A DNA stretch of 64,000 bases from JAYPWI01 sp964629575 (lineage in GTDB: Bacteria; Actinomycetota; Acidimicrobiia; Acidimicrobiales; Poriferisodalaceae). The notes beneath the pieces were generated by a model that ran no database searches, had not been told where the DNA came from, and saw only the letters and a program-made list of their open reading frames with translations. The stretch's first letter is position 1. Every line of letters starts with the position of its first letter. Made by a program: the position numbers and the translations under genes. The stretch is taken from the NCBI GenBank assembly GCA_964629575.1, contig CAZVUM010000008.1, forward strand, positions 1-64,000. Direction: 5' to 3'. This document shows positions 43,011-51,055 of the stretch, piece after piece.

Positions 43011-43750
43011 TGCTCACGGTCGACTACGACCGCCTCGGCCTCCGGACCGGCGACCTCGTCCTCGACATGGGATGCGGGGCGGGCCGGCATGCGTTCGAGA
43101 GCCTGCGCCGCGGCGGCCGAATCGTGGCGCTCGACTACAGCTTCGATGAGCTCGTCGACGTGCAGGCCACCTTCAGCGTGATGGTCGACGCGGGAGAAGT
43201 TCCGGCCGAGTCGAACGGCCAGCCGATCCGCGGAGACGCCCTTCACCTTCCGTTTCCCGACGCGACCTTCGATCGGATCATCGCCTCCGAGGTGCTCGAG
43301 CACATCCCCGACGACGACCGAGCCATCTCGGAGCTCACGCGTGTCCTGCGACCCGGGGGCACGATGGCTGTGACGGTGCCCGCATGGTTCGCCGAGAAGC
43401 TCTGCTGGAAGTTGAGCGACGAGTACTACGCGCCCAAGGCCGAAGGCGGCCACGTGCGGATCTACAAGCAGGCGGAGCTGCGTTCGAAGCTCACCGCCGC
43501 CGGCCTCGAACCCAACGGCGCGCACCAGGCCCATGCGTTGCACTCCCCGTACTGGTGGCTGAGGTGCGCGGTGGGGCCGACGAACGACGACAACAGGCTC
43601 GTGCGCGCGTACCACAAGCTCCTCGTGTGGGACATCGTCGAGGGACCATGGATCACGCGCACGGCCGACAAGCTCCTGAACCCGCTGATCGGCAAGTCCG
43701 TGGTGCTGTACGCCCACAAGCCTGAGGTGGGGGTGGCCCGTGCCGCCTGA
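43010..43750 (+). CDS. Class I SAM-dependent methyltransferase
   Basis: The 246-residue protein has SAM motif I LVLDMGCGAGRHAF, an acidic motif II IVALDYSFDEL, the post-I segment GDALHLPFPDATFDRIIASEVLEHI, and a C-terminal substrate region with WWLRCAVG and WDIVEGPW. The ATG shares its A with the GT4 stop, and its own stop lies 11 bases inside the following gene. Such coupling suggests the methyl acceptor is the product of the neighbouring glycosyltransferase or a shared lipid/sugar intermediate. Confidence 0.88.
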   Translation: MLTVDYDRLGLRTGDLVLDMGCGAGRHAFESLRRGGRIVALDYSFDELVDVQATFSVMVDAGEVPAESNGQPIRGDALHLPFPDATFDRIIASEVLEHIPDDDRAISELTRVLRPGGTMAVTVPAWFAEKLCWKLSDEYYAPKAEGGHVRIYKQAELRSKLTAAGLEPNGAHQAHALHSPYWWLRCAVGPTNDDNRLVRAYHKLLVWDIVEGPWITRTADKLLNPLIGKSVVLYAHKPEVGVARAA

Positions 43751-44786
43751 CTCGACAGACACACTCGCACCGGTCGAGCTCGCAGCGATCGCCGATTCGA
43801 TCGCCGAGCAGCAGCTCGCCACGGGGATGATCCTGTGGTTTCCCGGCGGGCATGCGGACACCTGGAACCACACCGAGGCGGCGATGGCCCTCGCCGTTGC
43901 CGGTCGGGTCTCCGACGCCGAACGCGCCTACCAGTGGCTCGCCGATGTGCAGCGACCCGACGGCAGCTGGCATCACTACTACCTGGCCAACGACGTCGAG
44001 GACGCCAAGGTCGACACCAACTGCTGCGCCTATGTGGCGACCGGCATCTGGCATCACCATCTGCTGACCGGCGACCGCGGGTTCCTCGAAACGATGTGGC
44101 CGGTGGTGGAGCGAGCCATCGACTACGTCGTCGACCACGCCACCCTTCATGGCCACATCCCCTGGGCGGTGCACGCGGACGGCACGCCCTGGTCGTACTC
44201 GCTTCTCACCGGATCGTCGTCCATCTACCACTCGCTGCGGTGCGCACTGGCGCTGGCCGAGGCGGTGGGTGACGACCGGCCCGAGTGGGAGCTCGCAGCG
44301 ATCCGCCTCCGGGACCTCATCGCCAACCGTGAGGACACCTTCGAGCCCAAGACCCGCTGGGCGATGGACTGGTACTACCCCGTTCTGAGCGGCGCCGTCA
44401 CCGGGCGGGCGGCCGTCGAGAGGCTCGCCACAGGCGAGGACACCTTCCTCCAGGACCGCCACGGCGTGCGGTGCGTGTCGGACCAGCCATGGGTGACCAC
44501 GGCCGAGACCTGCGAGTGCGCTCTGGCCTACCTCAACGTCGGAGATCGCGTTCGGGCCGAGGCCCTGTTCGGAGCGGTGCGCGATCTGCGTGACTCCGAC
44601 GACGCCTACTTCACCGGGTTGGTCCACCCCGATCGCATCCACTTTCCGGACAACGAACGATCCACCTACACCTCTGCAGCCGTCATTCTCGCGGCAGATG
44701 CACTCGACGGACGGTCGGCGGCTTCGGGCCTGTTCCTCGGCGACACGATCCCCGCGCTGCGCAACGAGGGTTCCGACACCACCTGA
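43740..44786 (+). CDS. Alpha/alpha-toroid (prenyltransferase/terpene-cyclase-fold) protein of unknown function
   Basis: The 348-residue soluble protein is built of helical repeats. Two resemble prenyltransferase/squalene-cyclase QW-like repeats: YQWLADVQRPDGSW and the DVEDAKVDTNCCAYVATGIW segment. No DxDD or metal-binding triad of true cyclases is clear, and relation to six-hairpin glycosidases is also possible. It starts at GTG 43740, overlapping the methyltransferase by 11 bases, so it acts with that enzyme and the GT4. It may bind or process a hydrophobic or sugar-containing intermediate. Confidence 0.65.
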   Translation: MPPDSTDTLAPVELAAIADSIAEQQLATGMILWFPGGHADTWNHTEAAMALAVAGRVSDAERAYQWLADVQRPDGSWHHYYLANDVEDAKVDTNCCAYVATGIWHHHLLTGDRGFLETMWPVVERAIDYVVDHATLHGHIPWAVHADGTPWSYSLLTGSSSIYHSLRCALALAEAVGDDRPEWELAAIRLRDLIANREDTFEPKTRWAMDWYYPVLSGAVTGRAAVERLATGEDTFLQDRHGVRCVSDQPWVTTAETCECALAYLNVGDRVRAEALFGAVRDLRDSDDAYFTGLVHPDRIHFPDNERSTYTSAAVILAADALDGRSAASGLFLGDTIPALRNEGSDTT

Positions 44787-44795
44787 CCCACACCC

Positions 44796-44843
44796 TTCTG
44801 CCAGCTCACGTGGTGACTCCAGTCGCCGTACAAGCTGGCAGAA
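44796..44843. repeat. 48-nt inverted-repeat element, copy 2
   Basis: The arms TTCTGCCAGCT (44796-44806) and AGCTGGCAGAA (44833-44843) are identical to copy 1 at 17719-17766, and the loop is again 26 nt with CAGTCGCCG. It starts 9 nt after the toroid gene and ends 42 nt before the dipeptidase ATG. Confidence 0.85.
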
Positions 44844-44874
44844 CGGGGAACGGCGGCCCGTGCGGTTGCTTGGG

Positions 44875-44880
44875 TAGCGT
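44875..44880 (+). promoter_or_regulatory. Putative leaderless -10 box TAGCGT
   Basis: TAGCGT ends 5 nt before the ATG of the dipeptidase gene at 44886, just past the inverted repeat. Confidence 0.45.
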
Positions 44881-44885
44881 GCGGC

Positions 44886-46109
44886 ATGGCCACCTCCCGA
44901 CGCAACAGCGACTACACCGCCTTCGACTACCTCGAGCCCGGCGCGGACTACCGGGTGTACGACCTCGCCGCGCAGCTCGACCGAGTGCCCGCGGACATCG
45001 TGCCTCTCGACGCGGACCAGGAGGAACGGGTCGGGCGTCTCGAGGGCGACTGCCTCATCATCTCGATGCACGACCACCCCAACCAGTTTCCCGACGAGAT
45101 CACCGAGACGCCGCACTGGATCAAAGACGGCCACATCCCCACGGCGTACGAGGGCCTGGCCCACTCCAACCTGCACTGCGTCTTCGACAATCTGCTCGAC
45201 GGCATCTGCACCATCGAATCGAAGAGCGGCTGGAAGTGGACGGAGGTGCTCCACGATCTCGGCATGCGGATGGCCGACATCGCGCAGCAGGAGTTCGTGA
45301 ACCAGGCGACAACGATCGCCGACATCCACGCCGCCAAGGAGAACGGCACCGTGGCGTGGGTCGCAACGCTCGAAGGTGCCGCGATGATCGAGAACGAGCT
45401 CGACCGCCTCGACGTGCTCTACGGATTCGGTGTTCGCTCGATCGGGGTCACCTACAACGAGCAGAACCACCTCGGATGCGGGCTACGCGAACCGAACGAC
45501 ACGGGGCTCAGCCTCTTCGGACATGGCGCCGTCCGGCGGATGAACCAGCTCGGCATCCTCGTCGACTGCTCCCATTGCGGCGACCAGACCACCCTCGACA
45601 CGATCGAGGCGAGCGAGAAGCCGATCGTCCTCTCCCATGTCGGAGCCAGAGCGCTGTGGCCCACCAACCGCATGGTCCCCGACGACGTGTTGCGCGCGTG
45701 TGCCGCAGCCGGCGGCGTGATCGGCGTCGAGGCGGCGCCGCACACGACGATCACCGAGAACCACTCGGCCCACTCCATCGACTCCGTCATGGAGCACTTC
45801 GAGTACATCGCCGAGCTGGTCGGCATCGACCACGTCGGATTCGGTCTCGACACCACCTACGGCGACCACGTCGGGCTGCACAACACCTATGCCGCCAACC
45901 TGTCGCTTCAGGACATGCGGCGCTCCGCCGAGGCCGACACCACACCCGATTTCACCCACGTCGACTACGTCCGGGGGCTCGAGAACCCCACAGAGGCGTC
46001 ACACAACGTCGTTCGGTGGCTCGTGAAGAACGGCTACTCCGACGAGGACATCTCCAAGGTGATCGGGCTGAACTCGCTGCGGGTCACCGAAGCGGCCTGG
46101 GGGCGGTAG
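44886..46109 (+). CDS. M19-like membrane dipeptidase/amidohydrolase with HxH instead of HxD
   Basis: The 407-residue TIM-barrel zinc hydrolase is related to renal dipeptidase. Most metal ligands are recognisable: Glu in VATLEGAAMI, His in DCSHCGDQT, His in VLSHVGARA, and the late Asp in GFGLDTTYGD. The first motif, normally H-x-D, reads H62-D-H64 here, which changes one zinc ligand. M19 enzymes cut dipeptides, including D-containing ones, and beta-lactams; this branch may act on another amide. No signal peptide is seen, so it is probably cytosolic. It is preceded by an inverted repeat and its own promoter box. Confidence 0.82.
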   Translation: MATSRRNSDYTAFDYLEPGADYRVYDLAAQLDRVPADIVPLDADQEERVGRLEGDCLIISMHDHPNQFPDEITETPHWIKDGHIPTAYEGLAHSNLHCVFDNLLDGICTIESKSGWKWTEVLHDLGMRMADIAQQEFVNQATTIADIHAAKENGTVAWVATLEGAAMIENELDRLDVLYGFGVRSIGVTYNEQNHLGCGLREPNDTGLSLFGHGAVRRMNQLGILVDCSHCGDQTTLDTIEASEKPIVLSHVGARALWPTNRMVPDDVLRACAAAGGVIGVEAAPHTTITENHSAHSIDSVMEHFEYIAELVGIDHVGFGLDTTYGDHVGLHNTYAANLSLQDMRRSAEADTTPDFTHVDYVRGLENPTEASHNVVRWLVKNGYSDEDISKVIGLNSLRVTEAAWGR

Positions 46110-46362
46110 CCGGGTTCAGTGCCGCGCCGCGGGTCGGGTGCGTGCCGGTGGCCACTCGCTCGCTACTGAGCCTCACTCGCTTCGCTCGCTCGTCTCACAA
46201 GGCTCGCTCGCTGGGCCCCCGACCCACCCCCGAGAGGGGCTACCCCACAGGCCTCCACGACCTCGCCGGGAGGGGACTCCACGCCTGAACAGCCTTTGAG
46301 AGAAGCCGGGCGGGGTGTGGCGGTTGGCAGACGGGCGGAGCGAGGATTGCGGCGAGTGACGG
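46110..46362. other. Intergenic stretch rich in GCTCGC repeats
   Basis: Between convergent genes lies a run of CGCTCG/GCTTCGCTCGCTCG-type short repeats (about 46150-46210), a GGGTCGGG/CCCGACCC inverted pair and a small CCCC-GAGA-GGGG hairpin at 46228-46239. I see no gene. It may hold terminators for both flanking genes. Confidence 0.5.
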
Positions 46363-46980
46363 CTACACCCGCTGGAGGACGCGGAGGCTGCCGACTTGGG
46401 TGTGGTCGGTGAAGTCGCCGCTGTCGAGGGCGCGGCGGTAGATCTCATACGGCGGGCGTCCGCCGTCGGCCGGGTCGGGGAACACGTCGTGAATGGCGAG
46501 CAGACCGCCGGGTAGTACGTGGTGCGCCCAGCCGTCGTAGTCGGCGTGCGCGGGAATGGGTCCGTGACCGCCGTCGATGAAGACCATGGCGGCGGGGGTC
46601 CTCCAGTGACGCGCCACGGTGGCCGCGTCGCCGACGATCGCAACCACGGTGTCTTCGAGCCCCGCTGCCTCGAGGGTGCGACGCAGCGCCGGCAGGGAGT
46701 CCATCCGGTCGGAGTGGGTGTCGACGAGCGAGTCGTCGTGGTGTTCCCACCCCGACTGCATCTCCTCGGATCCGCGATGGTGGTCGATCGTGAAGACGGT
46801 GGCCCCGACCTCGACGGCAGCGGCACCGATGTACACGGTGGACTTTCCGCAGTACGACCCGACCTCGACGATCGGTCCCTCCGCCCCGGCCGCGAGCACC
46901 GCTCGATACAGGCCCAACCCCTCGTCATGGGGCATGAACCCCTTGGCCGCCTGGGCGAGCTCCATCAGGTCGGACCGCAT
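46363..46980 (-). CDS. Class I SAM-dependent methyltransferase (Methyltransf_24-like)
   Basis: The 205-residue protein has GPIVEVGSYCGKSTVYIGAAA as SAM motif I, VFTIDHHRGSEE as the acidic motif, and AAMVFIDGGHGPIPAHADYDGW, a FIDG-H signature of the family that methylates sugars or glycopeptides (CmcI/TylF-like). The start ATG 46980 overlaps the GtrA stop (ATGA), so it is the second gene of a two-gene operon. Much longer upstream frames run through GtrA and are shadows. A sugar-linked substrate would fit the GT4 trio 2 kb away. Confidence 0.85.
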   Translation of the reverse strand: MRSDLMELAQAAKGFMPHDEGLGLYRAVLAAGAEGPIVEVGSYCGKSTVYIGAAAVEVGATVFTIDHHRGSEEMQSGWEHHDDSLVDTHSDRMDSLPALRRTLEAAGLEDTVVAIVGDAATVARHWRTPAAMVFIDGGHGPIPAHADYDGWAHHVLPGGLLAIHDVFPDPADGGRPPYEIYRRALDSGDFTDHTQVGSLRVLQRV

Positions 46981-47411
46981 CAGACGGGCTCTGGTGACTC
47001 GACGGGGTCGCGGCCGAACAAGACCTTCTCCAGCAGCACGAACTTGCCCATCCACAGAATCCCGAAGCCGACGAGGTTGGCGGCCATCACAGAGAACGTC
47101 GTGCCCCATATCTCGTCGGCGACACCGACGAGGACCGTGGAGAACGCCAGCCCCACCAGGCTGTACGTCCAGAAGGGGACGATCTCGCCCCGCACCGAGT
47201 GGGTGGAGGTCTTGCCCCACACCCACGCCCGGTTGAGCAGGTAGGCGGGGAGGGCCGCAACGCAGACGGCGATGACGTTTGACGGCACGCCCGGCCACCC
47301 GAACACGCCATTGCACAGGAACAGCGTTCCCTGGGTCACCACGAGCGACACGACGGACACGCCGGCGAATCGGAGCAGCTTCACCCGGAGGTTCCAGACA
47401 CGGCGGAGCAC
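46980..47411 (-). CDS. GtrA family membrane protein
   Basis: The 143-residue protein has four membrane helices with the GtrA start LLRFAGVSVVSLVVTQGTLFL, the loop YLLNRAWVWG (NRxWVF-like motif) after helix 2, and NLVGFGILWMGKFVLLEKVLF at the end. GtrA proteins are thought to flip polyprenyl-phosphate-linked sugars for cell-surface glycosylation. GTG start at 47411; it overlaps the methyltransferase gene and is divergent from the sugar dehydrogenase. Together they suggest export or modification of a surface glycan. Confidence 0.88.
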   Translation of the reverse strand: MLRRVWNLRVKLLRFAGVSVVSLVVTQGTLFLCNGVFGWPGVPSNVIAVCVAALPAYLLNRAWVWGKTSTHSVRGEIVPFWTYSLVGLAFSTVLVGVADEIWGTTFSVMAANLVGFGILWMGKFVLLEKVLFGRDPVESPEPV

Positions 47412-47485
47412 TCGCTGAAGTGTACGGGTGGGTCACGACGACCCCCCGCCGCCGCTCGGCAACAGCGAGGTGGTTCACTGTCGCC

Positions 47486-48751
47486 GTGCGTTTGGCAGGT
47501 TCCGTCGTCCTCTGTGCCGCGGCCGTGGCCCTCGCTGCCTGTGGTGACAGCGATCCGTCCGGGCCGGCGTCCGAGGCGCGGGTGCTGCCCGTCGAAGAGG
47601 TCGAAGAGGTCGAGGCGGGCGAGCCAGAGCCCGACGCGTCACCCCAGGACGACACGGACGAAGCGGCGATTCCGGCGCCAACGATCGCCGGCGAAGCACC
47701 GGCACTGGATCCAGCGCAGCTGCCGATCGCCGAGATCGGCCTCAAGCTCACCGAGATCGGCACGTTCGAACAACCACTCGACCTCGCCACGCGCCCGGGT
47801 GACGACGCCCTCTACATCGCCGAGAAGACCGGCAGGGTGCGGCGTGTGGTCGACGGGGAGATCGAACCCGAGCCCTGGCTCGACCTGTCACAGCGAGTCT
47901 CCACCCGAAGCGAGCGTGGGCTCCTCGGGATCGAGTTCACGCCGGACGGATCGCGCTTCGTCGCGAGCTTCTCGGACCGCAACGGGACCTCGACGATTGC
48001 CTCATGGCCCGCCGCTGACCGCTTGGACCTCGGCGGTGAGAAGATCCACCTCACCCTCGAACAGCCCTTCCCCAACCACAACGGCGGCGACATCGCATAC
48101 GGACCGGACGGTCACCTTTACGTCGCGTTCGGCGACGGAGGCTCGGCCGGAGATCCGCTCGACGCCGGCCAGGACACCACCACCTGGCTCGGCGCGATCC
48201 TCCGGATCGACCTGACGACCAACGGGTTCGAGCCGGCACCCGACAATCCGCTCGCCAGCCCCGATCGTCCCGAGATCCACCTGTGGGGGCTCCGGAACCC
48301 CTGGCGGATGAGCTTCGACCGCTCGACCGGAGAGCTGTGGATCGGCGACGTCGGTCAGGACGCCCTCGAAGAGATCGACGTCGTCGCCCCAACACCGGCC
48401 GTGCGAAACCTCGGGTGGAATCGCTACGAAGGCATCCGCCGGTTCCGTGGCGATGAGCTCGACGCTCACCACCCGCCGATCCTCGAGTACGGGCGACGAA
48501 CAGGCGAATCGGTGACCGGCGGCTATGTCTACCGAGGTGAGGCCATCGAGGGGCTCAACGGCGCGTACTTCTACGCCGACTTCGAGTTCGGGTGGGTGCG
48601 GGCGCTACGGCTGGGGCCCGACGGCGGGGTCGTCGAGCACGTCGAACTGTTCAGCGGCGTGAGCGCCGTCGCCGGATTCGGCGAGGACGAATCAGGCGAG
48701 CTCTACGTCATCTCGATCGCCGGGCCGGTGTACCGCCTCGATCCGGAGTGA
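47486..48751 (+). CDS. Lipoprotein PQQ-type glucose/sorbosone dehydrogenase family protein
   Basis: The 421-residue protein starts (GTG 47486) with a lipoprotein signal ending in the lipobox ALAAC at about 17-21, then an Asp/Glu/Pro-rich linker. From about 85 it is a six-bladed beta-propeller with GDDALYIAEKTGRVRRV, RGLLGIEFTPDG, FPNHNGGDIAYGPDGHLYVAFGDGG and LWGLRNPWRMSFD, the classic soluble aldose dehydrogenase signatures with the catalytic His and PQQ/Ca-binding loops. It would oxidise sugars at the outer membrane face. Whether it binds PQQ is uncertain, as no PQQ biosynthesis genes are present here. Confidence 0.9.
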   Translation: MRLAGSVVLCAAAVALAACGDSDPSGPASEARVLPVEEVEEVEAGEPEPDASPQDDTDEAAIPAPTIAGEAPALDPAQLPIAEIGLKLTEIGTFEQPLDLATRPGDDALYIAEKTGRVRRVVDGEIEPEPWLDLSQRVSTRSERGLLGIEFTPDGSRFVASFSDRNGTSTIASWPAADRLDLGGEKIHLTLEQPFPNHNGGDIAYGPDGHLYVAFGDGGSAGDPLDAGQDTTTWLGAILRIDLTTNGFEPAPDNPLASPDRPEIHLWGLRNPWRMSFDRSTGELWIGDVGQDALEEIDVVAPTPAVRNLGWNRYEGIRRFRGDELDAHHPPILEYGRRTGESVTGGYVYRGEAIEGLNGAYFYADFEFGWVRALRLGPDGGVVEHVELFSGVSAVAGFGEDESGELYVISIAGPVYRLDPE

Positions 48752-48755
48752 GCCG

Positions 48756-49265
48756 TCAGTCCCCGTCCGAGGTCGGGGGCCGGTAACAGGTCGCCAGCAG
48801 CACGATCGCGGCACCGACGCCACCGCCCGCCGAGACGATCAGCCAGGGCAGACCGTTCCAGGTGATGTCCATCGCATTGTCGAGGCTGTACTCGCCCGGC
48901 CCCGTCGTGGCGATGCACGCAGCAGCCGCACCGAGGACGAAGACGTACTCCCACCCCTCGCGAATGATGAAGAAGCCGTTCTTTCGGTGGCCGACCCAGC
49001 CGGCGACGGTCATCACCCCGACGTAGGCCATCGCGCTCAAGGGCGTGAGAAAGCCGGCGGCGAGTGCGGCGCCAGCGCCGATCTCAGTGCCCGCGGCGAG
49101 GTGTGCGTGCAGGATTCCCGGCTTGAGGCCCTCGGAATCGAACCAACCGCCGACGCCCGTGATGCCGCCGCGGTACTTGGCGATGCCGTGCAGTGCGAGC
49201 ACGATGCCCACCACGAGCCGGAGCAGCAAAAGCCCCAGGTTCAATGCGTCCTGATCGAAAACCAT
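48756..49265 (-). CDS. DoxX family membrane protein
   Basis: The 169-residue protein has four hydrophobic helices. LGLLLLRLVVGIVLALHGIAKY is the DoxX opening, and GWFDSEGLKPGILHAHLAAGTEIGAGAALAAGFLTPLSA follows the usual layout. DoxX proteins are poorly understood; some act in thiosulfate:quinone oxidation or redox protection together with superoxide dismutase and thiol enzymes. It begins at ATG 49265, 31 nt after the hemoglobin gene, on the same strand. Confidence 0.85.
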   Translation of the reverse strand: MVFDQDALNLGLLLLRLVVGIVLALHGIAKYRGGITGVGGWFDSEGLKPGILHAHLAAGTEIGAGAALAAGFLTPLSAMAYVGVMTVAGWVGHRKNGFFIIREGWEYVFVLGAAAACIATTGPGEYSLDNAMDITWNGLPWLIVSAGGGVGAAIVLLATCYRPPTSDGD

Positions 49266-49296
49266 CGGTCCCCCTCAACTGTGCGCGCGCCGGCCG

Positions 49297-49677
49297 CTAC
49301 TGGTCGGAGTTGATCAGATGCGTGGCAGCCATCGCAAAGTAGTCGAGCACCTGCTTTTCGACCTCGGGATCGAGTTCGGCCTCGGCGAGCGAGGTAGCCA
49401 TGTGGTGAAACCACCGGTCGCGCTCGTCCTCACCGACGGCGAAGTGCATGTGCCGCATCCGCAGCCGCGGGTGCCCCCGAGAATCGGAGTAGGTCCCAGG
49501 ACCGCCCCAGTACTGCATCAAGAACAGCGCCAACCAGTAGCGCGACGGTTCGAGGTCCTCGGGATACAGCGGACGCAGGACCGGGTCGTCGGCGACCCGG
49601 TCGTAGAACCGAGTGCACAGGTCCTGGAACCACTGTTCGCCACCGACGAGGTCATAGAGAGAATTGCCTGAGGACAT
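49297..49677 (-). CDS. glbO: Group II truncated hemoglobin (TrHbO)
   Basis: The 126-residue globin begins SLYDLVGGEQWFQDLCTRFYDRV, then PLYPEDLEPSRYWLALFLMQYWGGPGTYSD, and RGHPRLRMRHMHFAVG with the proximal His. The Trp at G8 (DRWFHHM) and the Tyr pattern are typical of the GlbO/group II class. It binds oxygen and likely handles NO or peroxide. The start at ATG 49677 is 2 nt after the GNAT stop, so the order GNAT, glbO, doxX may be one transcript. The related nitrobindin lies 12 kb away. Confidence 0.93.
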   Translation of the reverse strand: MSSGNSLYDLVGGEQWFQDLCTRFYDRVADDPVLRPLYPEDLEPSRYWLALFLMQYWGGPGTYSDSRGHPRLRMRHMHFAVGEDERDRWFHHMATSLAEAELDPEVEKQVLDYFAMAATHLINSDQ

Positions 49678-49679
49678 GG

Positions 49680-50111
49680 TCAGCGGCTGTAGCGGTAGAC
49701 GTTGGTCTCCCGCTGTTCGAAGCCCAGGCGTTGGTACAGCCGATTCGCTGCCTCGCGAGAAGGCCGCGAGGTGAGGTCGACGGACTTGGCTCCGGCCTCT
49801 TCGGCGATCTCGATGGCGCGTGTGTTGAGCTTGGCACCGACGCCGGCGCCGCGGGCCGTATCGTCCACCACGACGTCTTCGATCCATGCGCGCAGCCCGG
49901 TGGGAATCGGAAACAACACGAGCGTCATGGCTCCGACAACGGCCTCGTCGACCCTCGCGATCAGAATCGTGCACGCCTGGTGGTCGACGATGGCCTGAAG
50001 CTCGGCACGCGAGGGCGGAGGCGACGACCGGGACAGTTGCGGAATCAGCCTCGCGAAAGCATCGACAACATCATCGTCGACGTCTTCCAGCACCGAGATT
50101 TCGACAGCCAC
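49680..50111 (-). CDS. GNAT-family N-acetyltransferase
   Basis: The 143-residue protein starts at GTG 50111, with GGAGG 4 nt upstream. The acetyl-CoA loop is VVDDTARGAGVGAKL (RGxGxG/A type), preceded by strand beta-4 AWIEDVVV and followed by ANRLYQRLGFEQRETNVYRY, a standard GNAT C-terminus. The substrate is unknown, and many similar proteins acetylate amino acids or protein N-termini. Its gene is divergent from the PAC2 gene, and both promoters share about 75 bases. Confidence 0.85.
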   Translation of the reverse strand: MAVEISVLEDVDDDVVDAFARLIPQLSRSSPPPSRAELQAIVDHQACTILIARVDEAVVGAMTLVLFPIPTGLRAWIEDVVVDDTARGAGVGAKLNTRAIEIAEEAGAKSVDLTSRPSREAANRLYQRLGFEQRETNVYRYSR

Positions 50112-50171
50112 GCGGCCTCCTTCGCCCGAGCTACTCAGCGTACGGCCCGCCGGGCGGGCGGCAGTGGCCGC

Positions 50172-50177
50172 TAGCAT
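50172..50177 (+). promoter_or_regulatory. Putative leaderless -10 box TAGCAT
   Basis: TAGCAT ends 8 nt before the GTG of the PAC2 gene at 50186. Confidence 0.45.
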
Positions 50178-50185
50178 TTTGCGTC

Positions 50186-51043
50186 GTGGAACTCGTCGAG
50201 TGGTTGGACACGCCCGAGATCGAAGGCGCCGTGATGATCGCCGCATTCACCGGCTGGAACGACGCCGGGGACGCGGCCTCCGAAGCCACCAGCTATCTGG
50301 CCCGGAGGTACGAGGGGCATCCGGTGGCCACGATCGACCCCGAGCTGTTCTACGACTTCGCGTCGGTTCGTCCGAGCGTTCGGCTCGACGGCGAGGAACG
50401 CCAGATCGACTGGCCGAACAACGAGATCCGTCTCGCCGAGCTCGACGACGGACGTCCGCTCGTGACGATTCACGGCATCGAACCGCGATTGCGGTGGCGC
50501 ACGTTCAGCAACGTCGTCATCGACGTGGCGCGCCGGCTCGACGTCAGCACGGTCATCACCCTGGGTGCCTTGCTCACCGACACCCACCACCAGGCCCCGA
50601 TCGACGTCATCGGGACGTCCAACAACGAGGTCATCAGCATCGAGCTGGGCATGCCTGCCTCGTCGTACGAGGGACCGACCGGCATCGTCGGCGTGCTCAA
50701 CGATGCGTTCCACCGCGCCGGATTCGACAGCCTGTCTTTTTGGGCCGCTGTTCCCAGCTATATCGGTCACTCGCCCTCCCCAAAGGCGGCCCTGGCCCTC
50801 GTGCAGCGAACGGTGGAGTTCCTCGACATCCCCCTCGGCGCGACGGACCTCCAGATCGCAGCGGCCAGCTACGACCGCCAGGTCGAAGACCTGGTGGCCT
50901 CCGACCCGAGCCTCGCCGAGTACGCCGAGCAGATTCTCGAAGAGGAGGCCACCGAGGCCGCCGAGGAGATCAGCGAGATGGCGGACAATCCCGAGGCGTT
51001 GATGGACGAGCTCGAGCAGTTCCTGCGCCAGCAGGACGAATAG
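50186..51043 (+). CDS. PAC2 family protein (proteasome assembly chaperone-like)
   Basis: The 285-residue protein follows the PAC2 fold: EGAVMIAAFTGWNDAGDAASEATSYL, then IDWPNNEIRLAEL, VITLGALLTDTHHQAPIDVIGT, and a C-terminal acidic helical tail (EEEATEAAEEISEMADNPEAL) that could form a coiled coil. Actinobacterial PAC2 proteins resemble eukaryotic/archaeal proteasome assembly factors, but their role is unproven. GTG 50186 is chosen because a TAGCAT box lies 8 nt upstream and because the N-terminus fits the family; the frame itself runs 300 bases further upstream through the GNAT gene. Confidence 0.9.
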   Translation: MELVEWLDTPEIEGAVMIAAFTGWNDAGDAASEATSYLARRYEGHPVATIDPELFYDFASVRPSVRLDGEERQIDWPNNEIRLAELDDGRPLVTIHGIEPRLRWRTFSNVVIDVARRLDVSTVITLGALLTDTHHQAPIDVIGTSNNEVISIELGMPASSYEGPTGIVGVLNDAFHRAGFDSLSFWAAVPSYIGHSPSPKAALALVQRTVEFLDIPLGATDLQIAAASYDRQVEDLVASDPSLAEYAEQILEEEATEAAEEISEMADNPEALMDELEQFLRQQDE

Positions 51044-51055
51044 CGCCGCTCCGGC

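Noticed and set aside
43653..45470. 605-codon minus-strand frame
   Set aside because: Antisense to the toroid and dipeptidase genes, with no domain signal.
46140..46240. GCTCGC-rich run as a CRISPR or tandem array
   Set aside because: Units are irregular, only a few bases long, and there are no spacers.
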